DNA of 64,000 nucleotides from Streptomyces profundus (GTDB taxonomy: Bacteria > Actinomycetota > Actinomycetes > Streptomycetales > Streptomycetaceae). Where the stretch lies: NCBI RefSeq assembly GCF_020740535.1, contig NZ_CP082362.1:682001-746000 (forward strand), written 5' to 3'. The notes below the pieces were generated by a model. It searched no databases. It was not told the origin of the DNA and saw only the letters and a list, made by a program, of their open reading frames with translations. The position numbers and the translations under genes were made by a program. Positions 51,832 through 60,499 of this stretch are shown here, in pieces; positions within the stretch are counted from its first letter, which is position 1, and every line of letters starts with the position of its first letter.

Positions 51832-52659
51832 TCAGAGCTTGCGTTTGAAGACCCATACCGAGAGCGGGGCGAAGACCGCCCCGATGGCAACGGCCCAGGC
51901 CAGCGACTTGAGCACGGGGGTGGCGACGGCACCGCCCAACATCAGCCCACGGCACGCCTCGGCGAGGACACTGACCGGGTTGACGTCCACGAACGCCTGG
52001 AGCCATCCGGGCATGGTGTCGGCGGGCACGAAGACATTGCTGACGAAGGTGAGGGGGAAGAGCGCGGTGAATCCGAAGATCTGCACCCGCTCGGCGTCCT
52101 TGGCCAACAGGCCGACCAGCACGGCGACCCAGGAGAAGGCCAGAGCGAACACCAGCAGCAGCACGACGGCACCCAGCATGCCGACCGGCCCGGGAGAGCC
52201 GAGCCGGAAGCCGAGGATCAGGCCCACCACGAAGACCAGCAGGATCGACCACGCCTGTTTGACCTGGTCGGCCGCGATCCGCCCCGCCAACGGGGCCCAG
52301 CGGGCGATGGGAAGCGACCGGAGCCGGTCGAAGACCCCCTTGGTCAGGTCGGTGTTGAGGCCCTGGCCCACATAGAGCGTGACGAACAGCATGTTCATCA
52401 CGATCATCCCGGGGAGCATGAAGGTCAGGTAGTCATGCACCGAGCCGGCGATGGCGCCGCCGAACACGTAGGTGAACAGCAGCACGAACATGATCGGCTG
52501 GATGCTGAAGTCGCTGAGCTCGAAAGGGTTGTGGCGCACCTGGACGAGGGTGCGCCAGGCCAGGGTGAGGCTCTGCCGCACGCCCTCGGCGAGGCCCACC
52601 CGGGCGCCGGGCTCGGAGCCCGCGCCCGACGGGCCACGGGGCGCCGCCTCGCCGGTCAA
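51832..52659 (-). CDS. ABC-2 type drug exporter permease (DrrB-like)
   Basis: This protein has 275 residues and six membrane segments. The DrrB-family features are NPFELSDFSIQPIMFVLLFTYVFGG, the middle LPGMIVMNMLFVTLYVGQGLNTDLTKGVFDRLRSLPIARWAPLAGR, and FPLTFVSNVFVPADTMPGWLQAFVDVNPVSVLAEACRGLM. It forms the channel for the ATPase encoded just upstream. It starts with TTG overlapping the ATPase stop (TTGA), with GGAGG seven bases before. Confidence 0.92.
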   Translation of the reverse strand: MTGEAAPRGPSGAGSEPGARVGLAEGVRQSLTLAWRTLVQVRHNPFELSDFSIQPIMFVLLFTYVFGGAIAGSVHDYLTFMLPGMIVMNMLFVTLYVGQGLNTDLTKGVFDRLRSLPIARWAPLAGRIAADQVKQAWSILLVFVVGLILGFRLGSPGPVGMLGAVVLLLVFALAFSWVAVLVGLLAKDAERVQIFGFTALFPLTFVSNVFVPADTMPGWLQAFVDVNPVSVLAEACRGLMLGGAVATPVLKSLAWAVAIGAVFAPLSVWVFKRKL

Positions 52660-53705
52660 AGCGGCGCCTCCGCGCTCGGGCCGCCCTGCGCCGCCGGGGC
52701 TCCGGTGGCCGAGGGCATCCCACGCCTCTCCCGGGGCTCATCCCCCTCCTCGTCCTCGGCTCCCCCCTCGTCCGCGCGGGCCGGACGACCGGTGAGACCG
52801 AGGAAGACCTCGTTGAGGCTGGCCCCGCGCAGCGCCAGCTCCGTGACCCGCACCCGAGCCTCGTCCAACCGGCGCACCACGGCGGGCAGCACATCCGGAT
52901 CGCTCACCGGCACGGTGACGAGGGCACCCTGCACCTCCGGCTCCGCGCCGGCGAGTTCGGCGACGGTGCGGCGGACCAGCGGCAGCCGCCCGGCGTCCTC
53001 GGGGCGGACCGCGAGGGTGCTCCCGCCCGCCTTCGCCTTCAACTCCTGCGGCGTGCCCTGGGCGATCAGCCGGCCGCGGTCGATCACCACGATGGTGTCG
53101 GTGAGTTCGTCGGCCTCGTCCAGATACTGCGTGGTCAGCAGCACCGTGGTGCCCTCCGCCACCAACTCGCGGGTCAGCTGCCACATCTCGGTGCGGGCGC
53201 GGGGGTCGAGCCCCGTGGTCGGCTCGTCCAGGAAGAGCACCGGGGGCCGCCCGACCAGACTGGCCGCCAGGTCGAGGCGGCGCCGCATGCCTCCGGAGTA
53301 GGTGCCCACGGCCTGGTGGCCGGCCTCGGCCAGGCCGAAGCGCTCCAGCAGTTCCGCCCCGCGCTGGCGGGCGACACCCCGCCGCAGGCCCAGCAGACGA
53401 CCGATCAGCACGAGGTTCTCGATGCCGGTGAGCTGCTCGTCCACCGAGGCGTACTGTCCGGTGAGGCCGATCAGCCGACGGACCCGGTGGGCGTCCTGGC
53501 AGACGTCGTGGCCGTGCACGCTGGCCCGCCCGGCATCGGGGCGGAGCAGGGTGGCCAGCACCCGGACCACCGTGGTCTTTCCCGCGCCGTTGGGCCCCAG
53601 CAGGCCGAGCACGGTGCCGGCCCTGACCCGGATGTCGACCCCGTCCAGCGCCGTGGTGCCGCCGAAGCGCTTGACCAGCCCCTCGGCCCAGATGGCGTGC
53701 TCCAT
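52656..53705 (-). CDS. Daunorubicin-resistance type ABC ATPase (DrrA-like)
   Basis: This protein has 349 residues. Walker A is GPNGAGKTT, Q-loop LTGQYASVDEQLTG, signature YSGGMRRRLDLAASL, Walker B VLFLDEPTTGLDPRAR, and the H-loop is replaced by TTQYL (Gln) as in DrrA proteins. The C-terminal 120 residues form the DrrA-specific tail. Together with the permease it exports a hydrophobic compound. AAGGAG lies five bases before the ATG. A LysE gene lies upstream on the same strand, 61 bases away. Confidence 0.94.
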   Translation of the reverse strand: MEHAIWAEGLVKRFGGTTALDGVDIRVRAGTVLGLLGPNGAGKTTVVRVLATLLRPDAGRASVHGHDVCQDAHRVRRLIGLTGQYASVDEQLTGIENLVLIGRLLGLRRGVARQRGAELLERFGLAEAGHQAVGTYSGGMRRRLDLAASLVGRPPVLFLDEPTTGLDPRARTEMWQLTRELVAEGTTVLLTTQYLDEADELTDTIVVIDRGRLIAQGTPQELKAKAGGSTLAVRPEDAGRLPLVRRTVAELAGAEPEVQGALVTVPVSDPDVLPAVVRRLDEARVRVTELALRGASLNEVFLGLTGRPARADEGGAEDEEGDEPRERRGMPSATGAPAAQGGPSAEAPL

Positions 53706-53766
53706 GCGGGCTCCTTCCGAGCCCTTCCACTATGCGGTTGTCCCGGGGACGGCCGCGACCCGAGGA

Positions 53767-54396
53767 TCACAGGGACGCGGCCGAACGTATGCCGAGGGTG
53801 AGCAGCGCCAGGGCACTGGCCCGGGCGATGGCCGTGCGCACCCGTGGGCTGTCCAGCAGGCGCCGGGCGCCGGTGAGCAGCGCGGTCCACAGCAGCAGCC
53901 AGCCGGCTATCAGCGCGGCGTGCACGCTGACCAGCAGCACCAGCTGTCCCGCGAAGGAGCGGTGGGGGTCGAGGAACTGGGGCACCAAGGTCAGATAGAC
54001 GGCGGCGGCCTTGGGGTTCAGCACATTGCCCAGCAGCGCCTGCGCCCAGGCGGACGAGCCGAGCGGACGGGAGGGCCTCCTCGGGAACGAGCGCGCGGGG
54101 CGCGCGGCGGATGGGCGGGGGATGGCGGATCGCCAGGTCCACACGGCGAGGGCCACCAGGTAGGCGGCGCCGAGCAGGCGCAGCGCGGTGTACGCCTGAC
54201 TGGAGCGGGCGATCAGGGCGGAGAGCCCGGCCAGCGCCAGCGCGCCGTGGACATAGAGCCCGCCGACCGTGCCGGCGATGACGGGAACCGCCTGCCGTCG
54301 GCCGCCGGCACCGACATGGCGTGTCAGCAGCACCAGGCTGGCCCCCGGGGTGACGACCAGCGGCAGCACCGCCATCGCGAAGCCGACGGCCGCCAT
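53767..54396 (-). CDS. LysE/RhtB-family amino-acid exporter
   Basis: This 209-residue protein has five to six membrane segments. It carries the family start AVGFAMAVLPLVVTPGASLVLLTRHVGAGGRRQAVPVIAGTVGG and NVLNPKAAAVYLTLVPQFLDP, where the NPK motif marks the loop of LysE/RhtB transporters. A basic Arg/Pro-rich loop occupies residues 91-110. It follows the phosphoesterase by eight bases, so the two are likely co-transcribed. Substrate unknown. Confidence 0.9.
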   Translation of the reverse strand: MAAVGFAMAVLPLVVTPGASLVLLTRHVGAGGRRQAVPVIAGTVGGLYVHGALALAGLSALIARSSQAYTALRLLGAAYLVALAVWTWRSAIPRPSAARPARSFPRRPSRPLGSSAWAQALLGNVLNPKAAAVYLTLVPQFLDPHRSFAGQLVLLVSVHAALIAGWLLLWTALLTGARRLLDSPRVRTAIARASALALLTLGIRSAASL

Positions 54397-54404
54397 CGAG
54401 GGAG

Positions 54405-55148
54405 TCAGGACACCACCCGGAAGTGTGTGGTCAACCGGCTGTCCTCGCCCAGCAGATGGAAGGCGAGACCGGGAGGCGCCGCTCTGTCGGCCGGGGCGTC
54501 CGACTCCCAGGGCATGCGCAGCGTCCAGGTGACGGCGGGGGCGACCACCACGGGGACGCCGGCGAAGAGGGAGACGGCCGCGGTGTGCGCGTGCCCCGTG
54601 AGCAGGGCCACGACCTGTGGATGGGCGGCGAGCAGATCCGCCAGCTCAGCCGAGTCGCGCAGGCGGGAGTCGTCCGGCAGCGGATGGTGCAGGGCCACCG
54701 GCGGCTGGTGGAAGGCGATCAGCGCGGGGCTCTCCGGGCCGAAGGCGGTGAGGGTGGCGTCGATCCAGGCGACCGTCTCCGGCGCAAGGCGCCCCTCGTC
54801 CCTGCCGGGGACGGTGACATCGCACATCAACACGGCGGCCTCACCCACTCGGTGCGCCCGGTTGACCGGGCCAGGCTCGACGCGCTCCCCCAGCAGCACC
54901 TCGCGGTAGGCGGGGCGTTTGTCGTGGTTGCCGGGGCAGTACAGCACCGGGAAGGGGGCGGCCAGCAGGCGGGCGGCCTCGCGGTACTCCTCCTCGGCGC
55001 CGTGATCGGCGATGTCCCCCGTGACCAACAGGGCGTCCGGCGTGCGCGGCAGGGCCCGCAGATGGTCCATCACACGGACGGTCCGTTCGGTGGATCGCGC
55101 GGTGCCGTCCAGATGCGTGTCGCTGATGTGTGCCAGCAGAAGGGCCAT
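54405..55148 (-). CDS. Calcineurin-like metallophosphoesterase (Icc/CpdA-like)
   Basis: This protein has 247 residues. The five metallophosphoesterase blocks are HISDTHLDG, LLVTGDIADHG, YCPGNHDKR, IAFHQPP and LTGHAHT. It is a di-metal hydrolase related to cyclic-nucleotide phosphodiesterase CpdA/Icc. The ATG at 55148 has GGAGGG four bases upstream. The perfect inverted repeat 21 bases further up suggests it is regulated together with the divergent CGNR-type gene. It leads a two-gene unit with the LysE transporter. Confidence 0.92.
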   Translation of the reverse strand: MALLLAHISDTHLDGTARSTERTVRVMDHLRALPRTPDALLVTGDIADHGAEEEYREAARLLAAPFPVLYCPGNHDKRPAYREVLLGERVEPGPVNRAHRVGEAAVLMCDVTVPGRDEGRLAPETVAWIDATLTAFGPESPALIAFHQPPVALHHPLPDDSRLRDSAELADLLAAHPQVVALLTGHAHTAAVSLFAGVPVVVAPAVTWTLRMPWESDAPADRAAPPGLAFHLLGEDSRLTTHFRVVS

Positions 55149-55168
55149 GTGCCCTCCCCCTCTCGAAG

Positions 55169-55207
55169 TGCTTCTCACGGTAAATTCCATCTTTACCGTG
55201 AGAAGCA
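55169..55207. promoter_or_regulatory. Perfect 16-bp inverted repeat (operator) between MPE and CGNR genes
   Basis: TGCTTCTCACGGTAAA (55169-55184) and its exact complement (55192-55207) enclose seven bases. It lies between divergent genes, followed by tandem TAGAC copies that may be -10 elements. It is the likely target of the CGNR-type regulator. Confidence 0.8.
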
Positions 55208-55320
55208 ATCTAGACTAGACTCGTGACCGAGCGCAACCACCTTGGCGAATGACATCACAGAAAGTGACATTCGTGCGGGATGGCCCTGCGGGCGAGGCGA
55301 CGAGCGGAGAGGAAGGGGCG

Positions 55321-55941
55321 ATGGCGACACGGCGACATCTGGCGGTGGAGCTGGCCAGCACCATTCGGCACGACGGGCACGGCGGCGTGGCCGACGACCT
55401 CCTCGGCCCGCCGGAGCTGGAGCAGTGGGTGGTGGAGCACGCGGAGTTGTTCGACTCCCGGCTCGATATCGGACGGTTCCGGGCCGACGACGCGCTGCTG
55501 GCAGAGGTGTTGGCGCTGCGTCAGGCGGTGCGTGCCCTCTTCGCCCACGCCGTCCGCCCCGGTCCCGCCAGTCCCGCCGACGCGCATCGGTTGCTCTCCG
55601 TCGACGAGTCCCTGGCCCGGCTGAACGAGGCGGTCGCCCGGGAGCCGCTCACCGCCTGGCTCGACTGGCCGGACGGCAAGCCGCCGGTCATGGTCTCGCT
55701 CTCCGGGACGGACGATCAGGGCACCCGTCTCACCGCGGCGCTCGCCCGCGCCACCATCGCGTTCCTGACCGGGCCCTTCAGGGAGCGGCTGCGGGCCTGC
55801 ACCGCTCCACGCTGCGTGCGGTACTTCGTGCAGGGCCACGGCCGTCAGGAGTGGTGCAAGCCGAGCTGCGCCGACCGGGTCCGCGCCGCACGGCACTACC
55901 AGCGGCAGCGCGCCAAGAAGCCGGAAGGGGAGGCGTCATGA
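55321..55941 (+). CDS. CGNR zinc-finger/ABATE-domain regulator
   Basis: This protein has 206 residues. Residues 1-160 match the ABATE (stress-induced transcription-regulator) domain pattern: HLAVELASTIRHDG, LLAEVLALRQAVRALFAHAV and LNEAVAREPLTAWLDW. The C-terminal zinc finger has two Cys pairs, RACTAPRCVRYFV and WCKPSCADRVRAARHYQR. The usual CGNR turn reads CADR here. The ATG at 55321 is preceded by GAGAGGAAGGGG. An in-frame start 24 codons earlier would overlap the promoter. It probably binds the inverted repeat between itself and the phosphoesterase. Confidence 0.85.
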   Translation: MATRRHLAVELASTIRHDGHGGVADDLLGPPELEQWVVEHAELFDSRLDIGRFRADDALLAEVLALRQAVRALFAHAVRPGPASPADAHRLLSVDESLARLNEAVAREPLTAWLDWPDGKPPVMVSLSGTDDQGTRLTAALARATIAFLTGPFRERLRACTAPRCVRYFVQGHGRQEWCKPSCADRVRAARHYQRQRAKKPEGEAS

Positions 55942-55969
55942 CGGCCCGGCGCCCCTTCCTCAGCAGAAT

Positions 55970-56000
55970 GGCGGCCCTCACCTCACGCGTGAGAGCCGCC
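55970..56000. terminator. Convergent hairpin between CGNR gene and GH42
   Basis: A 12-bp stem with one mismatch (GGCGGCCCTCAC and near-complement) and a 7-base loop lies between the two converging stops. Confidence 0.65.
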
Positions 56001-56021
56001 ATCGGAGAGGTGCTGTCCAGA

Positions 56022-58070
56022 TCAGCCGGCGTTCTCCGTTCGGCGCAACACCGTCACGCCGCGCGGCGGGAGCGCGCCGAGCCGCTCGCCGTCGACGGGC
56101 GAAAGCCGCCCATCGGCCAACTCCCCCAGGTCGAGAGGCTCATCCGTGCGGTTGATGAGGAACCAGTAGGCGCTCTCGCCGGTGCCCCGCACCGCCAGCT
56201 CCACGCGCCCCCTGAGCCCTTCGGGCAGTTCGCTCTCCACCCCGGCGCCCGCCAGGAGCCGCGCCAGGACGGCGGGCAGCCCCGAGGCCCCGAGCCGCGT
56301 GGAGACATAGGAGGCGGAGCCACGCCCCACCGCGCGGCGGGTGATGGCCGGGCGCCCGGCCTGCGCCCCGTCCTGGTAGCCCGCCAGCACGGACACCTCG
56401 GGATCCGCCACGGTGATCCGGTCGGTCCACAGCGTGCCCGTGCCCCCGTCGTCGAGGCGGACGGACTCCTCCGGGAGCAGTGGCCCGAACTCCTCGATCC
56501 TGATGCCCAGCAGATCGCGCAGCGCCCCCGGGTAACCGCCCAGCCAGGCATGGTCGTTCTCGTCCACCACGCCGGAGAAGTAGGTGGTGACCAGATGTCC
56601 GCCGCGCTCGACGAAGCAGGTCAGCTCCTTGGTCAGCTCCTCGGGAACCACATGCAGCACCGGGGCCACCACCAGGTCGTAGGCGTCCAGCGCGGCGCCC
56701 CGGTGGATCACGTCGGCCCGCACGCCCAGGGCAAGGAAGGCGGAGTACCAGTCCAGGGCCTCCTGCCGGTAGTTGAGCAGGGAGGAGGGGTGCGAGTCCT
56801 GCTCGCTGGCCCACCAGGACTCCCAGTCGAACAGGATGGCTGCCCGCGCCGGGCGCCGCTCGGCGCCCACCACCTCGGCCAGCCGCCCCAGCCGGCCGCC
56901 CAGTTCGACGACCGAGCGGAACACCTCGGAGTCCGCCCCCGCGTGCGGCACCATCGCCGAGTGGTACTTCTCGGCGCCCGCCGCCGACTGCCGCCACTGG
57001 AAGTAGCAGACGGCGTCCGCGCCGTGCGCCACATGCAGCAGGGAGTCGCGGGCCAGGTCTCCGTCCCGCTTGGCCACGTTCACCGGCTGCCAGTTGACCG
57101 CGCTGGTGGAGTGCTCCATGAGGAACCATGGACGGCCCCCCGCGATGTTGCCCGTGAGGTTGGCCGAGAACGACAGCTCGTCCCGTGCCTGCGGCCCGGG
57201 GTGCACATAGTGGTCGTTGGAGACGAAGTCCACCTCGCCGGCCCAGTCGGCGTAGTGCATCCCCTTGGTCTCGCCCATCACCATGAAGTTGGTGGTCACC
57301 GGCACATCCGGGGTGACGCCGTACAGCAGGTCGCGCTCCGCCCGCAGATAGTCCTTGAGCGCGTCCGAGGAGAAGCGCTTGAAGTCCAGCTGCTGGGTCG
57401 GATTGGGATGCGAGGCGGCGAGCCGGGGCGGCAGCACCTCGTCGAAGGAGCCGTAGCGCTGCGACCAGAAGGCCGTGCCCCAGGCCGTGTTGAGCGCGTC
57501 CACGCCCCCGTAGCGGGCGCGCAGCCAGTCCCGGAAGGCGGTGGCCGCGTCCTCGGAGTAGTCGTAGACGTTGTGGCAGCCCAGCTCGTTGCTGATGTGC
57601 CAGGCCGTCAACGCCGGATGGTCCCGGTAGCGCTCGGCCATCGTCCGCGCGAGGCGCAGCGCGTGCTCGCGGAAGACCGGGGAGGTCGGCCGCCAGTGCT
57701 GCCTGGCCCCGGGCGAGATGGTCTGCCCCAGCGCGTTGACCGGCAGGATCTCCGGGTGCAGCGTGCTCAGCCAGGGCGGCGGGGAAGCCGTCGCGGTCGC
57801 CAGGTCGACGGCGATGCCGCCCTCGTGCAACAGGTCCATCACCTCGTCCAGCCAGGCGAAGTCCCAGGTGTCGGGCGTCGGTTGGATACGGGCCCAGGAG
57901 AAGATCGCCAGTGAGACGATGTTCACGCCGGCCTCGCGCATCAGCCGGACGTCTTCCCGCCACACCTCGCGCGGCCACTGCTCCGGGTTGTAGTCGGCCC
58001 CATAGGCGAACCTGGGCGTTGACTCATCGGTCGGCCAGCGCAGCCAGCGCGGCGACGGGTCGCGGTTCAT
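56022..58070 (-). CDS. Beta-galactosidase, glycoside hydrolase family 42
   Basis: This 682-residue protein has no signal peptide and so is cytoplasmic. The A-domain barrel has FAYGADYNPEQWP, acid/base Glu162 in HISNELGCH and nucleophile Glu319 in FLMEHSTSAVNW. The B domain is amidotransferase-like (VVAPVLHVVPEELTKELTCFVERGGHLVTTYFSG), and a short C-domain follows. GH42 enzymes hydrolyse beta-galactosides and galacto-oligosaccharides taken up by a CUT1 importer. It is the last gene of the operon with the importer, 71 bases after the binding-protein stop, which carries a small hairpin at 58092-58123. Confidence 0.95.
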   Translation of the reverse strand: MNRDPSPRWLRWPTDESTPRFAYGADYNPEQWPREVWREDVRLMREAGVNIVSLAIFSWARIQPTPDTWDFAWLDEVMDLLHEGGIAVDLATATASPPPWLSTLHPEILPVNALGQTISPGARQHWRPTSPVFREHALRLARTMAERYRDHPALTAWHISNELGCHNVYDYSEDAATAFRDWLRARYGGVDALNTAWGTAFWSQRYGSFDEVLPPRLAASHPNPTQQLDFKRFSSDALKDYLRAERDLLYGVTPDVPVTTNFMVMGETKGMHYADWAGEVDFVSNDHYVHPGPQARDELSFSANLTGNIAGGRPWFLMEHSTSAVNWQPVNVAKRDGDLARDSLLHVAHGADAVCYFQWRQSAAGAEKYHSAMVPHAGADSEVFRSVVELGGRLGRLAEVVGAERRPARAAILFDWESWWASEQDSHPSSLLNYRQEALDWYSAFLALGVRADVIHRGAALDAYDLVVAPVLHVVPEELTKELTCFVERGGHLVTTYFSGVVDENDHAWLGGYPGALRDLLGIRIEEFGPLLPEESVRLDDGGTGTLWTDRITVADPEVSVLAGYQDGAQAGRPAITRRAVGRGSASYVSTRLGASGLPAVLARLLAGAGVESELPEGLRGRVELAVRGTGESAYWFLINRTDEPLDLGELADGRLSPVDGERLGALPPRGVTVLRRTENAG

Positions 58071-58091
58071 CGTGCTCCTCGGATAAGTCGA

Positions 58092-58123
58092 ACGGCGCGG
58101 AGGCGGTGCCGCCCCCGCGCCGT
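58092..58123 (-). other. Intercistronic hairpin between binding protein and GH42
   Basis: ACGGCGCGG (58092-58100) and its complement CCGCGCCGT (58115-58123) can pair in the gap between the two genes. Such hairpins often stabilise the binding-protein mRNA or reduce expression of the gene behind it. Confidence 0.45.
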
Positions 58124-58141
58124 CATCGGGTGCGACCGGGG

Positions 58142-59479
58142 TCAGTCGGTGAGGGTGAAGCCCTGGTCCTCGCCATAGCGGCGAGAGCTGTCCTGCCAGT
58201 CGCCCAGCCCGTCGGCGAGCCGGCTGTCGGACACATAGGCCTGCCCGGCCGTGTCGTTGAAGATGGAGTTGGCGTACACCTGGAACGGCAGGTAGGACCA
58301 GTCGGCAGCGACGTTGGCGGCCGACTCCGCGAAGACCTCGTTGGCGCGCTGGCCGCCGAAGTAGGGGAACTCCGTGGCGAGGAAGTCCTCGGACGCCAGC
58401 TCGGCGGTGGTGGCGGGGAAGGCGCCGTTCTCCAGTCGGGTCCCGACGCCGTCGCCGACGTTGGCGTACTGCAGGAAGCCGTAGGCCAGTTCCTTCTTGG
58501 TGCTGGCGTCCGGAACGGTCAACGCGCTACCGCCGTTCTCCGCGCTGGCCGGGTCGCCCTCCTCCCACTGCGGCAGCGGGGCGACGCGCCAGGAGCCGGC
58601 GCCGTCGGGCAGGCTCGACTCCAGGTTGGCCGGCATCCAGGCGCCGGTGGCCAGGCTGGCGATGGTGCCGTCGCCCATGCCCTGGAACCACTCGTCGCTC
58701 CAGGAGGTGATCGGGGCCAGCAGATCCTCGTCCAGCATCTGCTGCCACAGCTCGGTGTAGGCGGTGGTGCCCTCGTCGGAGAAGTCGATCCCCACGTCGG
58801 TGCCGTCCACCTGGTAGGGGCGTCCGCCGGCCTGCCAGATCAGGCTGGTGGCGAAGCCGGCGTCGCCGGTGTCGTTGGTCATATAGGCGTTGGGGTCGGC
58901 CTCGTGCAGATCGCGGGCGGCCTGGAGGTACTCGTCCCAGGTGGTGGGCACCTCGATGCCGTGCTCGTCGAAGAGGTCCTTGTTGTAGTAGAGCGCCATG
59001 GGGCCGGAGTCCATCGGCAGGCCGTAGACGCCCTCGTTCGCCTGCACGGCGCTCCAGGGGCCGGGCGAGAAGGAGTCGCCGAGGTCCTGGGCGCCGAAGC
59101 CGGACAGGTCGCTGATGGACTCGTTCAAGGAGAACTGGCCCATGGCGTAGTACTCGATCTGCGCGACGTCCGGCACGCCGGAGCCGGCCTGCATGGCGTT
59201 CTGCAGCGCGGTGTACTGGTCGTTGGCGGTGCCCGCGTTGACCAGATCGACCTGCACGTTGGGGTATTCGTCCTCGAAGTCCTCCACCACCTGGCCCAGG
59301 GTGGGCTCCCAGGCCCACACGGTGATCCGGCCGCCCTCCTCCAGGGCCTGGGTCAGCTCGTCGGCCGAGGCGCTCGCCCCGCCGGAGCCGCCGTCGTCGG
59401 AGCCACAGGCGGTCAGGCCCAGGGCCACAACGGTGGCCAGCCCGACCCCGCGCAGAGCGCGGCGCGCTGTCTTGGTCAT
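58142..59479 (-). CDS. Solute-binding lipoprotein for beta-galactoside uptake
   Basis: This 445-residue protein has the lipobox LTAC and a Gly/Ser spacer, then a family 1 sugar-binding fold: ITVWAWEPTLGQVVEDFEDEYPNVQVDLVNAG, GSGVPDVAQIEYYAMGQF and SGPMALYYNKDLFDEHGIEVPTTWDEYLQAA. The ATG at 59479 gives a compact signal. Two earlier in-frame non-ATG starts exist and no clear ribosome site distinguishes them. Unusually for the family it is encoded after both permeases rather than before. It lies 78 bases from the permease stop. Confidence 0.92.
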   Translation of the reverse strand: MTKTARRALRGVGLATVVALGLTACGSDDGGSGGASASADELTQALEEGGRITVWAWEPTLGQVVEDFEDEYPNVQVDLVNAGTANDQYTALQNAMQAGSGVPDVAQIEYYAMGQFSLNESISDLSGFGAQDLGDSFSPGPWSAVQANEGVYGLPMDSGPMALYYNKDLFDEHGIEVPTTWDEYLQAARDLHEADPNAYMTNDTGDAGFATSLIWQAGGRPYQVDGTDVGIDFSDEGTTAYTELWQQMLDEDLLAPITSWSDEWFQGMGDGTIASLATGAWMPANLESSLPDGAGSWRVAPLPQWEEGDPASAENGGSALTVPDASTKKELAYGFLQYANVGDGVGTRLENGAFPATTAELASEDFLATEFPYFGGQRANEVFAESAANVAADWSYLPFQVYANSIFNDTAGQAYVSDSRLADGLGDWQDSSRRYGEDQGFTLTD

Positions 59480-59557
59480 CACAGTCAACTCACTTCACTG
59501 TCAGTACTGTTGGAAGGAAAAAGAAGAAAGAGAACGGAGGGGTGGGGAACGGGGGGA

Positions 59558-60496
59558 TCACTCCTTGACGCTTCCGGCCGCGAGCCCGGACTGCCAGTAG
59601 CGCTGGAGCAGCAGGAAGGCGACGACCAGCGGCAGGATGGTGAGCAGCGAACCGGTGATCACCAGATGGAAGATGGCCTCCCCACCGGCCGTGGACGCCT
59701 GCGCGTTCCACGCGTTCAGGCCCAGGGTCAGCGGATACCAGTCCGGATCCTTGATCATGATCAGCGGCAGGAAGTAGTTGTTCCAGGTCGCGACCATGGT
59801 GAACAGCAGCACGGTGACGATCCCCGGGGCGAGCATCGGCAGGCTCACCCGGAAGAAGGTCCGCAACTCGCTGGCGCCGTCGATCCGCGCGGCCTCCAGC
59901 AGTTCGACGGGGATCGCGTCGGCGGCGAAGACCCACATCAGATAGAGGCCGAACGGCGAGATCAGCGAGGGGATGATCACGGCCCAGGGGGTGTTGGTGA
60001 GGCCCATCTCGCTGAACATCAGAAAGGTCGGCACCGCCAGCGCCGTGCCCGGCACCGCCACGGCGCCGATCACCACGGCGAACACGGCCCGCTTCCCGGG
60101 GAACTGGAACTTCGCCAACGCGTAGCCGCCCAGCACCGCGAGGAAGGTCGCCCCGCCCGCGCCCACCACGACATAGAGCAGCGTGTTGAGCAGCCAGCGC
60201 ACGAAGACGCCGTCGTCATAGGTGAGGGTGTCGGAGATGTTGCCCCACAGCGCGAAATCCCCGTCGAACCACAGGCCGAAGGAGTCGAAGAGGCCGGCCT
60301 GGGTCTTGGTGGCGTTGATCGCCAGCCAGACGAGCGGCACCAGCGAGTAGACCAGCACCAGTCCGGTGAGGACCGTGAGCAGCGTGCTGCGGCGCGGGCG
60401 GCTCACGGAGTTCGGACGGCGCCGGCCCCGGCTGCGCAACCGAGGCGCCGGGCGTCCGTTCGCGCTCCGCCTCGTGGTGGTCGTGGTGGCTGCCAT
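59558..60496 (-). CDS. Sugar ABC permease, CUT1 MalG-type
   Basis: This protein has 312 residues with a basic N-terminus (TRRSANGRPAPRLRSRGRRR) and six membrane segments. The EAA loop reads EAARIDGASELRTFFRVSLPMLAPG. It is downstream of its MalF-type partner by three bases. No ATPase gene is in this operon, so it probably shares the multi-use ATPase MsiK, as Streptomyces CUT1 systems do; that gene is outside the window. Confidence 0.93.
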   Translation of the reverse strand: MAATTTTTRRSANGRPAPRLRSRGRRRPNSVSRPRRSTLLTVLTGLVLVYSLVPLVWLAINATKTQAGLFDSFGLWFDGDFALWGNISDTLTYDDGVFVRWLLNTLLYVVVGAGGATFLAVLGGYALAKFQFPGKRAVFAVVIGAVAVPGTALAVPTFLMFSEMGLTNTPWAVIIPSLISPFGLYLMWVFAADAIPVELLEAARIDGASELRTFFRVSLPMLAPGIVTVLLFTMVATWNNYFLPLIMIKDPDWYPLTLGLNAWNAQASTAGGEAIFHLVITGSLLTILPLVVAFLLLQRYWQSGLAAGSVKE

Positions 60497-60499
60497 CGG

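Noticed and set aside
55938-56040. Possible tiny gene starting at the ATGA overlap with the CGNR stop
   Set aside because: The frame continues antisense into GH42, carries a terminator-like hairpin, and its protein is a short Arg/Ala-rich sequence.
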